Source: Firmicutes bacterium CAG:534 (GTDB lineage: Bacteria > Bacillota > Clostridia > Lachnospirales > Lachnospiraceae). Taken from it: a DNA stretch of 19,495 nucleotides. The stretch covers positions 30,705 to 50,199 of the forward strand of contig FR894524.1 of NCBI GenBank assembly GCA_000436115.1, read 5' to 3'. Position numbers and translations under genes: made by a program. Shown one piece after another: positions 7,312 to 15,951 of the stretch; position 1 is the first letter of the stretch; the number at the start of each line of letters is the position of its first letter. The notes below the pieces were generated by a model. That model did no database searches and was not told the origin of the DNA. It was given only the letters and a program-made list of their open reading frames with translations.

Positions 7312-8844
7312 ATGGCAGTAAAGACGTTTGCAGCGATCGATGTGGGTTCCTATGAACTTTCCATGAAAATATTTGAAGTGTCAAAGGCAAGAGGCATTCA
7401 TGAAATAGATCATATCAGACACAGCATTGATATGGGAACAGAAACCTATATTACAGGAAAGCTTGGATATGAAAGAGCAGAGGAGCTGTGCCGGATTTTG
7501 GGAGAATTCCGGGACATTATGAAGTCTTATCAGGTGGAGACCTATAAGGCGTACGGAACCAGTGCCATAAGGGAAATGAAGAATAAAGCTATTTTGCTGG
7601 ATCAGGTAGAGCAAAGGACCGGGATCAAGATTGATGTGCTGAGTAATTCCGAGCAGCGCTTTCTGGATTATAAATCCATTGCTTTCCAGGGAGAAGAATT
7701 TTTGAAGATCATTGAAAATCCTACCGCCATTGTGGATATCGGAGGAGGAAGCATTCAGATCTCCCTGTTTGATAAGGACATTCTGGTTTCCACCCAGAAT
7801 ATGAAGCTTGGGGTTTTGAGATTAAGGGAGCGTCTGCAGCATTTGGAGGCCAGCTTTGGCAAATATGAAAGTCTGGTGGAAGAGATGGTGGAAAGCCAGA
7901 TGGACGTATACAAAAAGCTGTATCTGAAGGAGAGACAGATCAAAAATATTATTGTAGTGGATGACTATATTTCAGCCCTGGTGCGCAACAGAGGAAACGG
8001 AAATCAGTTTGCTGATGAGAAGGTGATGGAGCGTTATGCAGGTCTCACCAAAACGAAAAGCCTGTCGGAGATCGCAAAGATGTTCCGCATGCCGGAGGAG
8101 GATATGCCTCTTTTATATATTTCCATGGTTCTGCTCCGCAGCATTATGAACTCCATGGGGGCGGAGCTGATCTGGGCGCCCGGTGTGACTTTGTGTGACG
8201 GCATAGCATATGAGTACGGAGAAAAAAATAAGATAGTAGCAGCAGACCATGATTTTGAAAAAGACATTATTGCCTGTGCCCAGAACGTCAGCAAACGGTA
8301 CCGCGGAAATCGAAAGAGGGGAGAGACCCTAGAGCAGATCGCCCTGAACATTTTCGACAGTACCAGAAAGATACATGGACTTGAAAAAAGAGAGCGGCTT
8401 TTGCTGCAGCTTTCAACGATCCTGCATGACTGCGGGAAATATATCAGCATGGTCAATCTGGGAGAGTGCTCCTACAGCATTATCATAGCAACGGAGATTA
8501 TCGGATTGTCCCATCTGGAACGGGAAATCGTGGCCAATGTGGTCAAATATAATCACCTGGAATTTGACTATTACGAGGCCATGAACAGTAACACCATGGA
8601 TAAGGAGTCCTATTTAAAGATCGCAAAGCTGACGGCAATTTTAAGGCTGGCAAACGGTCTTGACAGAAGCCATAAGGAAAAGTTCAAAAACATTAAAATC
8701 ACACTGAAGGAAGAGAAGCTTCTGATCACGGTAGATACACAGGAAGACATTACACTGGAAAAGGGCCTTTTTGATGCAAGGGCAGATTTCTTTGAGGAAG
8801 TATATAATATCAGGCCGGTTATAAGAAGAAAATGGTCTTCCTAG
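7312..8844 (+). CDS. ppx: Ppx/GppA-family phosphatase with C-terminal HD domain
   Basis: A 510-aa protein of the exopolyphosphatase / pppGpp phosphatase family (ASKHA fold). The first phosphate loop is AAIDVGSYELSMKIF (7-21), GTSAIREM lies at 82-89 and the second nucleotide loop is VDIGGGSIQISLF (141-153). The C-terminal part (about 320-510) is HD-like, with LSTILHDCGKY (367-377, His372-Asp373) and ILRLANGLDRSH (443-454). Pairing with ppk1 12 nt downstream favours exopolyphosphatase, but GppA-type activity cannot be excluded. One oddity: the family's SGxEEA motif reads SNSEQRF (111-117), keeping only the first Glu (114). An AGAGGA-type site lies about 9 nt before the ATG. Confidence 0.88.
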   Translation: MAVKTFAAIDVGSYELSMKIFEVSKARGIHEIDHIRHSIDMGTETYITGKLGYERAEELCRILGEFRDIMKSYQVETYKAYGTSAIREMKNKAILLDQVEQRTGIKIDVLSNSEQRFLDYKSIAFQGEEFLKIIENPTAIVDIGGGSIQISLFDKDILVSTQNMKLGVLRLRERLQHLEASFGKYESLVEEMVESQMDVYKKLYLKERQIKNIIVVDDYISALVRNRGNGNQFADEKVMERYAGLTKTKSLSEIAKMFRMPEEDMPLLYISMVLLRSIMNSMGAELIWAPGVTLCDGIAYEYGEKNKIVAADHDFEKDIIACAQNVSKRYRGNRKRGETLEQIALNIFDSTRKIHGLEKRERLLLQLSTILHDCGKYISMVNLGECSYSIIIATEIIGLSHLEREIVANVVKYNHLEFDYYEAMNSNTMDKESYLKIAKLTAILRLANGLDRSHKEKFKNIKITLKEEKLLITVDTQEDITLEKGLFDARADFFEEVYNIRPVIRRKWSS

Positions 8845-8856
8845 GAGGATAGGGAA

Positions 8857-10983
8857 ATGAGTAAATCAAAATATGACGATCACAGCTATTATACCAACCG
8901 GGAATTAAGCTGGATCTTATTCAATAAAAGAGTATTAAGCGAAGCAAAGGACAAAAACAATCCGCTTTTTGAAAGACTGAAATTTTTAAGCATTACGGCT
9001 TCCAATCTGGACGAATTTTTCATGGTGCGCGTGGCGTCCTTAAAGGATATGGTCAATGCTGGCTATACCAAGCAGGATCTTGCGGGAATGTCCCCGAAGG
9101 AGCAGCTTTCTGAGCTGAATAAGGCCACACATGAGCTTGTAGGACAGCAGTATGGCGTTTATAAGACGCTTTTGCCAAAGCTTCTCCAGGAGGGGCTTCG
9201 GGTAATCGAAAGGCATGAGGATCTGACGGAAGAGGAAGCTGCTTATGTAGATAAATATTACGAAGAAAATGTTTATCCCGTACTGACTCCTATGGCGGTG
9301 GATTCTTCAAGACCCTTCCCACTGATCAGGAATAAATCCCTGAATATCGGGGCTCTGGTAAAAAAGAAGGAGGGAGACGGAGAACTGGAATTTGCCACAG
9401 TGCAGGTACCAAGCGTTCTTCCGAGGATCATTCAGCTGCCGGCAGGGAAACGGGAAACAGGAGCTGTGATCTTGCTGGAGGAAGTGATCGAAAGAAATAT
9501 CCAGAAGCTGTTTTTAAACTATGAAATCGTCTGTGCGTATCCTTTTCGTATCATGCGAAACGCAGATCTGACCATTGAGGAGGACGAAGCAGAGGATCTG
9601 CTTAAGGAGATTGAAAAACAGCTGAAAAAGCGTCAGTGGGGGCAGGCCATCAGATTGGAAGTGGAAGAAGGAATGGATGCAAGGCTGCTTGGCATCATCA
9701 AGCGGGAGCTTTCCATTTCGGATGACGATATTTACTGGATTGACGGACCTCTCGATCTTACTTTCCTGATGAAAATGTATGGATTGTCCGGTTATGACGA
9801 TCTGAAGGAAAAAGCCTATGCAGCGCCTCAGGCAGTACCGGATCTTCCGGCGGACTGCGATATCTTTGAGCAGATCAGAAAGAAGGATATTCTGCTGTTC
9901 CATCCTTATGAAACCTTTACGCCGGTAGTTGATTTTATCAGGCAGGCGGCAAGAGACAAGGATGTGCTGGCGATCAAGCAGACCCTGTATCGTGTCAGCG
10001 GTAATTCTCCGATCATTGCAGCGCTGGCGCAGGCAGCGGAAAACGGGAAACAGGTTTCCGTTCTGGTAGAGCTTAAAGCAAGATTTGATGAAGAGAATAA
10101 TATTGTATGGGCTAAGATGCTGGAAAAGGCTGGCTGTCATGTGATTTATGGACTGGTAGGACTGAAAACCCACAGTAAGATCACGCTGGTGGTCAGAAGA
10201 GAGGAAGACGGTATCAGAAGATATGTTCATCTGGGTACTGGAAACTATAATGATGCAACGGCAAAGCTGTATACGGATATCGGCCTTTTGACCTGCATGC
10301 CTGCTATTGGGGAGGATGCAACAGCTGTGTTTAATATGCTGTCCGGTTATTCGGAGCCTTTAAGCTGGAATAAGTTGTCCCTGGCTCCCCTCTGGCTGAA
10401 GGATCGGTTCCTGTTCCTGATCGGAAGGGAGAAGGAAAATGCGCTTGCCGGGAAAGACGCGCATATTATTGCAAAGGTGAACAGCCTTTGTGACAAGGAT
10501 ATTATAAAGGCCCTTTACGAGGCCGGGGAAGCCGGAGTTAAAATTGAACTGATCGTCAGGGGGATCTGCTGTCTGCGCACAGGGCTTCCCAGAATTGGGG
10601 ATCATATTACCGTGCGTTCGATCGTAGGGAATTTTTTGGAGCACAGCAGGATCTTTTACTTTGAAAACGATGGGAAACCGGAGTTTTACTGTGCCAGTGC
10701 AGACTGGATGCCCAGAAATCTGGAGCGGAGAGTGGAGATCATGTTCCCGGTGGAAAAGCCGGAGCTTCAGAAAAAGCTGATGACCATCCTGTCCATGCAG
10801 CTAAGGGATACGGAAAAGGCACATGTATTGCAGGCGGACGGAACCTATGAAAAGGTGGATAAAAGAGGAAGAGGCTCCTTCAATTCCCAGCTTGAATTCT
10901 GCCATATGGCGGTAAACGCAGCGAAGGAACAGGAGAGTCTTGGAAACAGCAGGGTATTTATCCCGGAGACACATCATGAGTAG
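8857..10983 (+). CDS. ppk1: Polyphosphate kinase 1
   Basis: Makes inorganic polyphosphate from ATP (reversibly) through a phosphohistidine. The 708 aa are full length for PPK1: N-terminal domain (YYTNRELSWILFNKRVLSEA, 9-28; SITASNLDEFFMVRV, 46-60), head domain, and two phospholipase-D-like C-terminal domains. The autophosphorylated histidine is H439 in KTHSK. The phosphate-binding arginines are R379 (LYRVSG) and R409 (KARFDEENN), and the second active-site histidine is H596 (LEHSRIFYF). These four sit at a constant +4 offset from the positions I recall for E. coli PPK (R375, R405, H435, H592), so the active site is intact. AGGAGG (8843-8848) overlaps the stop of ppx, indicating coupling. The last 8 bp overlap maf. 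Confidence 0.97.
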   Translation: MSKSKYDDHSYYTNRELSWILFNKRVLSEAKDKNNPLFERLKFLSITASNLDEFFMVRVASLKDMVNAGYTKQDLAGMSPKEQLSELNKATHELVGQQYGVYKTLLPKLLQEGLRVIERHEDLTEEEAAYVDKYYEENVYPVLTPMAVDSSRPFPLIRNKSLNIGALVKKKEGDGELEFATVQVPSVLPRIIQLPAGKRETGAVILLEEVIERNIQKLFLNYEIVCAYPFRIMRNADLTIEEDEAEDLLKEIEKQLKKRQWGQAIRLEVEEGMDARLLGIIKRELSISDDDIYWIDGPLDLTFLMKMYGLSGYDDLKEKAYAAPQAVPDLPADCDIFEQIRKKDILLFHPYETFTPVVDFIRQAARDKDVLAIKQTLYRVSGNSPIIAALAQAAENGKQVSVLVELKARFDEENNIVWAKMLEKAGCHVIYGLVGLKTHSKITLVVRREEDGIRRYVHLGTGNYNDATAKLYTDIGLLTCMPAIGEDATAVFNMLSGYSEPLSWNKLSLAPLWLKDRFLFLIGREKENALAGKDAHIIAKVNSLCDKDIIKALYEAGEAGVKIELIVRGICCLRTGLPRIGDHITVRSIVGNFLEHSRIFYFENDGKPEFYCASADWMPRNLERRVEIMFPVEKPELQKKLMTILSMQLRDTEKAHVLQADGTYEKVDKRGRGSFNSQLEFCHMAVNAAKEQESLGNSRVFIPETHHE

Positions 10984-11584
10984 GCTTATATTAGCCTCTG
11001 CTTCCCCCAGAAGAAGAGAACTGCTTACAAGGATCGGGCTTTCCTTTGAAATCCTGTCGGCCAGGGGAGAGGAAAACCCACACAGCGCCATTCCGGAAGA
11101 AATGGTGCAGGAATTAAGCGCAGGGAAAGCGCTGGAAATATATGGAAGTTTAGAGGAACAAGGAAAAGAAGAGGCTGTGGTCATTGGCGCAGATACGCTG
11201 GTGGCCTTTGGAAACAGAGTCATGGGAAAGCCGCAAGATGAAAAGGATGCCTTTGACATGCTTTTTCTTTTGCAGGGAAAGACCCATCAGGTCTATACAG
11301 GGGTAACCCTGCTCTATACGCCAAAGGGAGAGACAGCCTGCAAAAAGCTGACGTTTGTGGAAAAGACGGATGTAACCATGTATCCCATGACGGAGCAGGA
11401 AATCCTTGAATACATTGCCACGGGAGAGCCTATGGATAAGGCGGGAGCCTATGGAATCCAGGGAAAATGCGCTGCATATGTCAGGAAAATATGCGGAGAC
11501 TATAACAATGTAGTGGGACTTCCGGTCAGCAGATTGTACCAGGAGCTGAAAAGGATAGTAAACATACAGGAAATAAAAGCATAA
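10976..11584 (+). CDS. maf: Maf family nucleoside triphosphate pyrophosphatase
   Basis: Hydrolyses non-canonical or surplus nucleoside triphosphates (usually dTTP/UTP-type) to monophosphates; formerly called a septum-formation inhibitor. The 202 aa match the family length. Visible motifs are the N-terminal LILASASPRRRELL (4-17), VIGADTLVAFGNRVMGKP with the catalytic Asp73, TGVTLL, and the C-terminal DKAGAYGIQG. I chose the ATG at 10976, which has GGAG at 10965-10968 seven nt upstream. A longer frame from 10940 would add 12 residues before the conserved MSRLILASAS start. It overlaps the end of ppk1 by 8 bp, so it is translationally coupled. Confidence 0.93.
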   Translation: MSRLILASASPRRRELLTRIGLSFEILSARGEENPHSAIPEEMVQELSAGKALEIYGSLEEQGKEEAVVIGADTLVAFGNRVMGKPQDEKDAFDMLFLLQGKTHQVYTGVTLLYTPKGETACKKLTFVEKTDVTMYPMTEQEILEYIATGEPMDKAGAYGIQGKCAAYVRKICGDYNNVVGLPVSRLYQELKRIVNIQEIKA

Positions 11585-11600
11585 AGGATTGAAGAGACAA

Positions 11601-12398
11601 ATGTATAAGCTGATCGCTTCAGATGTAGATGGAACACTGATAAAGGACTCAACCCCGGATCTGTATCCGGAGATCATTGAAACCATAAAAGAATTAAAGC
11701 AAAAGGGCATTTTGTTCTGCGCTGCCAGCGGAAGACAGTACCACAGCCTGAAGAATACCTTCCGGGAGGTGGCGGAAGAAATTGCCTATATTGCCGAAAA
11801 CGGAGCCCATATCCGTTACGGGCATGAAAATATTGCAGTAACGGCCATGAAAAGGGAAGACGTGGAAGGAATCATGCAAATGCTCAGGGGCTATTACAGC
11901 GAATGCTCAACCATCGTGTCAACTCCAAACGGCAGTCTGATCGAATGTGATGATGAGGATTTTCTGCGGATGATCACCTATGGATATCACAATACCTTTA
12001 AAAGGGTAAAGGACGTTCTGGCAGAGCAGGTTCCCATTATTAAGGTTTCCATTTTCCATAAGGGCAGCATCAGGAAGCTGGGAGAAAGCACATTGATCCC
12101 TGCATGGCAGGATCGGGTAAAGGCCTGTATGGCAGGAGATGAATGGGTGGACTTTATGGAGGCGTCTGTGGATAAGGGAAATGCGCTGAAAACTTTGATG
12201 GAGCATTTTGGCATTGCACGGGAAGAAACCATGGCATTTGGGGATAATAATAATGACATTGGGATGATGCAGGCGGCCGGCAGAAGCTTTGCGGTAGATA
12301 CGGCAGTGGAGGAAGTAAAAAAGGCGGCGGCAGGGATCTGCCCCGGGTATCAGAAAAAGGGGGTCTGCCAAACGATCCGGCAGATTGTGCTTGATTAG
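11601..12398 (+). CDS. Cof-type HAD hydrolase
   Basis: A 265-aa cytoplasmic HAD phosphatase with a type IIB cap. Visible are motif I ASDVDGTL (nucleophile Asp8, acid Asp10), motif II AASGRQ, the lysine of motif III in IPIIKVSIF, and motif IV FGDNNNDIGMM (Asp215). Members of this family dephosphorylate sugar phosphates, flavin mononucleotide or pyridoxal phosphate; the substrate cannot be predicted. The ATG at 11601 (MYKLIASDVDGT) is preferred over a TTG at 11589, which would sit directly on the AAAGGA at 11583-11588. It starts 16 nt after maf and is the last gene of the pheA-ppk operon. I see no terminator after it. Confidence 0.9.
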   Translation: MYKLIASDVDGTLIKDSTPDLYPEIIETIKELKQKGILFCAASGRQYHSLKNTFREVAEEIAYIAENGAHIRYGHENIAVTAMKREDVEGIMQMLRGYYSECSTIVSTPNGSLIECDDEDFLRMITYGYHNTFKRVKDVLAEQVPIIKVSIFHKGSIRKLGESTLIPAWQDRVKACMAGDEWVDFMEASVDKGNALKTLMEHFGIAREETMAFGDNNNDIGMMQAAGRSFAVDTAVEEVKKAAAGICPGYQKKGVCQTIRQIVLD

Positions 12399-12423
12399 AT
12401 ACAAGGTATTTGCAGAAAGGGTA

Positions 12424-12452
12424 TTGACGAAAAGAAGGGGCATTCGCATAAT
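12424..12452 (+). promoter_or_regulatory. Promoter of the 88-aa acidic protein gene
   Basis: TTGACG (12424-12429), a 17-bp spacer and CATAAT (12447-12452), five of six consensus bases each, in the 96-bp gap after the HAD gene. The leader would be about 35 nt and contains AGGAGG. Confidence 0.7.
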
Positions 12453-12494
12453 AGGAAATACCACAGGCACTTATTACATTAGGAGGGACGGAAG

Positions 12495-12761
12495 ATGCAC
12501 GAATTTGATGATGCCGTATTGCAGTGCTTTTTAGACAATCAGGAACAGCTTTTTCCGGAAGGAGATGTGGCTTCCAGCCTGGAAGAGGCGGATGCTTTTT
12601 TGAAGGAAAGCCTTGCGGTGGTTGTGAATTCCATAGAAGAAGTGTGGGATTTCTTTGATGAAGAAGGAATTGACATGGAGGGTATGGAAGGAGAGGCCAT
12701 TTTGGAGGCTGACGAGGTCTTTGACATCGGAGACGGAAGATACCTGATCGTTGAGGGCTGA
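12495..12761 (+). CDS. Extremely acidic 88-aa protein, unknown function
   Basis: I do not assign this to a characterised family. By my count it has 27 Asp/Glu against 2 Lys/Arg, a net charge near -25 in 88 residues. The N-terminus (MHEFDDAVLQCFLDNQEQLFPE) looks helical. A VVVNSIEEVWDFFDEEGIDMEGM stretch follows, and the tail DEVFDIGDGRYLIVEG looks like a small beta hairpin. There is one Cys (11), no signal peptide and no membrane segment. It is almost certainly expressed: AGGAGG (12481-12486) lies 8 nt before the ATG, it has its own promoter, and a terminator follows. Similar short acidic proteins occur in Lachnospiraceae, sometimes with a doubtful 'glyoxalase' label; nothing in this sequence supports that activity. 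Confidence 0.85.
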   Translation: MHEFDDAVLQCFLDNQEQLFPEGDVASSLEEADAFLKESLAVVVNSIEEVWDFFDEEGIDMEGMEGEAILEADEVFDIGDGRYLIVEG

Positions 12762-12796
12762 GAGAATTTTAAGAAAATATGAGAACACAGGAAAAG

Positions 12797-12826
12797 GACA
12801 CAGACTTTAGGGGCTGTGCTTTTTTT
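12797..12826 (+). terminator. Terminator after the acidic protein gene
   Basis: CACAG (12799-12803) pairs with CTGTG (12814-12818) around a 10-nt loop, followed by C and seven T (12820-12826). The stem is short, but its position and U-tract fit an intrinsic terminator 36 nt after the stop. Confidence 0.7.
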
Positions 12827-12880
12827 CGCAAAAATTGAGAAGGAGGAAGCAGGATTAAGAGAGAAAAAGAAGATGGAAAA

Positions 12881-12889
12881 TGATAAAAT
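12881..12889 (+). promoter_or_regulatory. Possible extended -10 promoter of the GH8 gene
   Basis: TGATAAAAT matches an extended -10 (TGn plus TAAAAT), 43 bp before the GH8 start and downstream of a terminator, so a promoter is expected here. No good -35 lies 16-18 bp upstream, which could mean activator dependence or a wrong call. Confidence 0.35.
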
Positions 12890-12931
12890 AAAAGTGGATG
12901 GATGGAGAAACATAAGGAAAGGATTTAAAAT

Positions 12932-14095
12932 ATGGAGTCTTGGGGTGAAAAGAAATATCGTAATCTGTTTGAAGAGGCAGGTCACACACAAAAGGAGATC
13001 ACAGAAAGATTAGAGGAGATTTGGCATACCTTTTTTTACGGTACAGAAGAGGAGCGGATCTATCATCCGGTGGGGGATGATATGGGCTACCTGGAGGATA
13101 CCGGAAACCATGATGCCAGAACAGAGGGCATGTCCTATGGCATGATGATCTGCGTTCAGATGGACAAAAAGGAAGAATTCGACAGGATCTGGAAGTGGGC
13201 CTGCACCTATATGTGGATGGAGGACGGGGAAAATGAAGGCTATTTTGCCTGGTCCTGCGCAACGGATGGCAGCAAAAATGCAACCGGGCCTGCACCGGAC
13301 GGAGAAGAATTTTTTGCCATGGCGCTTTTCTTTGCTTCCCATAGATGGGGAGACGGAGAAGGGATTTTCTGCTATTCAGAGCAGGCAAAAAAGATCCTGC
13401 GGGCATGCATTCATAAGGGACAGGACGGAAGATGCGGAACCACCATGTGGAACCTTGCAAATAAGCAGATTTTGTTTGTGCCGGGAAGCGACTATACGGA
13501 TCCTTCCTATCATCTGCCGCATTTTTATGAACTGTTTGCCTTATGGGCAGATGAGGAAGACCGTCCATTCTTTAAGGAGGCAGCGCAGGTGAGCAGGAAG
13601 TACCTGAAAGCAAGCACCCATCCAGTTACCGGAATGAGTGCGGAATATGCGGAATTTGATGGAAGACCCATGAGCAGGCCTCTTCCCTGGACCAAAGACC
13701 GCCATGACTGGTTTTACAGTGACGCCTACCGTACAGCGGCGAATATCGGCCTTGACATGTGCTGGTTCGGCATCAAAGAAGGACAGGAAAAAGCGCCGGT
13801 AAGATTACAGAGCTTTTTGGAGGAGCAGTCTGATCCTTATCAGATTTATGAAATTGACGGCACCTGCCTGCATCAGAGAGCCCTTCATCCGGTGGGGATG
13901 ATGGCGTCCACTGCGCAGGGATCCCTTTCAGCCATTTATGACGGGGAGGCGTCTGCCCCGGAAAAGGAAATGGCAATGAGATGGGTAAGACGGCTCTGGC
14001 AGGAACCGTTACGGCAGGGAGAGAGAAGATATTATGATAACTGCCTGTACTTTTTCGCCTTTCTGGCGCTGAGCGGAAATTACCGGATCTGGTAG
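12932..14095 (+). CDS. GH8 reducing-end xylose-releasing exo-oligoxylanase
   Basis: A 387-aa (alpha/alpha)6-barrel glycoside hydrolase of family 8, Rex type (EC 3.2.1.156), which removes xylose from the reducing end of xylo-oligosaccharides. Visible features are HDARTEGMSYGMMICVQ (60-76) with the general acid Glu65, a conserved Asp123 region (APDGEEFF), WTKDRHDWFYSDAYRTAANI (253-272) with the candidate base Asp264, and an LHP triad (318-320). In the Bacillus halodurans enzyme the corresponding LHP loop closes the cleft and makes it an exo-acting Rex. There is no signal peptide, so it should act in the cytoplasm on imported oligosaccharides. AAAGGA (12918-12923) lies 8 nt before the ATG. It lies 71 nt before the sensor kinase gene, with no terminator between them, so the two are probably co-transcribed. 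Confidence 0.92.
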   Translation: MESWGEKKYRNLFEEAGHTQKEITERLEEIWHTFFYGTEEERIYHPVGDDMGYLEDTGNHDARTEGMSYGMMICVQMDKKEEFDRIWKWACTYMWMEDGENEGYFAWSCATDGSKNATGPAPDGEEFFAMALFFASHRWGDGEGIFCYSEQAKKILRACIHKGQDGRCGTTMWNLANKQILFVPGSDYTDPSYHLPHFYELFALWADEEDRPFFKEAAQVSRKYLKASTHPVTGMSAEYAEFDGRPMSRPLPWTKDRHDWFYSDAYRTAANIGLDMCWFGIKEGQEKAPVRLQSFLEEQSDPYQIYEIDGTCLHQRALHPVGMMASTAQGSLSAIYDGEASAPEKEMAMRWVRRLWQEPLRQGERRYYDNCLYFFAFLALSGNYRIW

Positions 14096-14166
14096 GCGGC
14101 GAAAGCATGCCTGTGTAAATGGCTACTCCGGGTTTTGAAGATCTGTGAAGCAGCATAGGGGGAAAC

Positions 14167-15942
14167 ATGAAAAGAGTGCGGAACCGGTTGAACCGGCTGG
14201 TCAATACATTCAGTATAGGAAAAAAATTAATTATATTATATCTTTTCTGCGTTCTGGTTCCGCTTTTTGCAACAGACGGCGTGATCCTATATAACGTGTA
14301 CCGCAGCGAAAAGACTCAGCGCAAATATGAAATGCAAAATGTGGCAAGCAGCGTGTCGGCAGAACTGAATTATATTTTCCAGGAAGCTGTGGACATCAGC
14401 AGAAGCTTTTATATCAACAGGAAGATCAATGAGTTTTTGGAATATCCCTTTGATACGCCCCTTGATTTTTATGAAAAATGCAGGGAATTTTATAATAATC
14501 CCTTTTATAACCTCAGCTTTGAAAGCAATGGACTTAAGGTGGTCTTATTTGGGGACAATGAGGGCATCATCAACGGCGGACAGCTTTGCCGTACAGAAAA
14601 TATCCGCTCTGCCCAGATCTATGAAATGCTGGAGCAGTCAGACCGTGATATGATCCTTTGCTTTTACTATCAGGATACCAAGATGAACCTGTTCAGTGAC
14701 AGGAAGGTATCTCTGTTAAGAAGGCTGGACTATTTCCGTTATCTGCCGGGGGAAAAGCTGATCCGGATTGATTTTGATTACAGTGATCTTGTACAGCGGT
14801 TCAACAAAATGAATTATGAAGTCCCGGTTTATATCTGCCAGGGGGACAGGATCTTGTTTTCCAATGAGGGACATTCGGAGCTTAAGAAGGATTACGATCA
14901 TCTGACCGGGAAGGAAAAGATTGCTCTGGAAAAGGATTTCAGTATGTGCGGGGAAGAATTCAGGATCCTGATCATGGAGCCTACAGACGGCATCCTGCCG
15001 AATATGAAGCAGCATATTCCCCTGCTGCTTCTCCTGATCCTGATCAATCTGCTGCTTCCCATGATCCTGATGAACCTTCTGAACGCTTCCTTTACCAAAA
15101 GGCTGGGAATCCTCAGCAATGCCTTTGACCGGATGGAGGGAGAAGAGCTTGCAGAGCTGACGCAGATCGAAGGGGAGGATGAGATTGCAGCCCTGATGAA
15201 AAATTATAACCGGATGGTCAGAAGACTCAGGGAACTGATCAGAACGGTTTACAAGGACAGATTAGAGCGGCAGGAAGCGGATCTTGCCAAGCAGAAGGCA
15301 GAGCTTTTAGCTCTCAGAAGCCAGATCAATCCGCATTTCCTGTTTAATGTGCTGGAAAGCATCCGTATGCACAGCATTCTGAAAAAGGAAATGGAAACAG
15401 CGGAAATGGTGGAGCGTCTGGCTATCCTGGAAAGGCAGAACGTGGATTGGTCCTCCAATGAAAATACGATCCGCACAGAGCTGGAATTTATAGAAGCTTA
15501 TCTGGAACTGCAGAAATATCGGTTTGGGGAAAGGCTTTCCTATCAGATCACTGCAAAGGAAAGATGCAAGAATTACCTGATCCCGAGCCTGACCTTAATG
15601 ACTTTTGTGGAAAATGCCTGTGTGCATGGGGTAGAAAAGAAGTCAGTGTCATGCTGGGTCTATGTAAGGGTCTATGAAAAGGAACAGGATCTGGTCATAG
15701 AGATCGAGGATACCGGAGGCGGAATGGATGAGGAAGCGCTTGCGGATCTTACAGAGCAGATGCAGAATGCCAGCATTGAAATGATCCAAAAGAGGGAACA
15801 TATCGGCATGATCAATGCCAGCCTGAGACTGAAAATGCATACGGGCAACAGGGTGGAGTTTGAACTGGAGAGCGAGAAGGGCGTGGGAACCTTTCTGGTG
15901 ATCCGAATGCCGAAGGATGTACTTGGCTATACGGAAGGATAG
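14167..15942 (+). CDS. YesM-like sensor histidine kinase
   Basis: A 591-aa membrane kinase of the LytS/YesM class. A basic N-terminus is followed by membrane segment 1 (about 20-43), an extracellular sensor of about 240 residues (Cache-like by architecture), membrane segment 2 (about 284-308), a HAMP-like linker and coiled coil (about 309-380), the phospho-acceptor block LRSQINPHFLFNVLES with His390, and an ATPase domain with N-box ENACVHG (Asn483), the G1 box IEDTGGGMDEEAL and the G2-like REHIGMINASLRL. GGGGGA lies directly upstream of the ATG. It ends 9 nt before the response regulator, forming a cognate pair. The ligand is probably an oligosaccharide, or a sugar-loaded binding protein, given the GH8 and lipoprotein neighbours; this is inference. 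Confidence 0.93.
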   Translation: MKRVRNRLNRLVNTFSIGKKLIILYLFCVLVPLFATDGVILYNVYRSEKTQRKYEMQNVASSVSAELNYIFQEAVDISRSFYINRKINEFLEYPFDTPLDFYEKCREFYNNPFYNLSFESNGLKVVLFGDNEGIINGGQLCRTENIRSAQIYEMLEQSDRDMILCFYYQDTKMNLFSDRKVSLLRRLDYFRYLPGEKLIRIDFDYSDLVQRFNKMNYEVPVYICQGDRILFSNEGHSELKKDYDHLTGKEKIALEKDFSMCGEEFRILIMEPTDGILPNMKQHIPLLLLLILINLLLPMILMNLLNASFTKRLGILSNAFDRMEGEELAELTQIEGEDEIAALMKNYNRMVRRLRELIRTVYKDRLERQEADLAKQKAELLALRSQINPHFLFNVLESIRMHSILKKEMETAEMVERLAILERQNVDWSSNENTIRTELEFIEAYLELQKYRFGERLSYQITAKERCKNYLIPSLTLMTFVENACVHGVEKKSVSCWVYVRVYEKEQDLVIEIEDTGGGMDEEALADLTEQMQNASIEMIQKREHIGMINASLRLKMHTGNRVEFELESEKGVGTFLVIRMPKDVLGYTEG

Positions 15943-15951
15943 GGAAAAGAT

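Noticed and set aside
9514..10230. Leftward 238-aa frame inside ppk1
   Set aside because: Lies wholly opposite conserved ppk1 active-site sequence; no family resemblance. A codon-bias shadow.
12816..13013. Rightward 65-aa frame before the GH8 gene
   Set aside because: It starts inside the terminator stem of the previous gene, is low-complexity Lys-rich, and overlaps the GH8 start by more than 80 bp in another frame.
14124..14139. CTACTCCGGGTTTTGA before the sensor kinase gene, resembling the tandem repeat at 17585
   Set aside because: Only the CTCCGG-TTTT part matches, as a single copy with no promoter after it.
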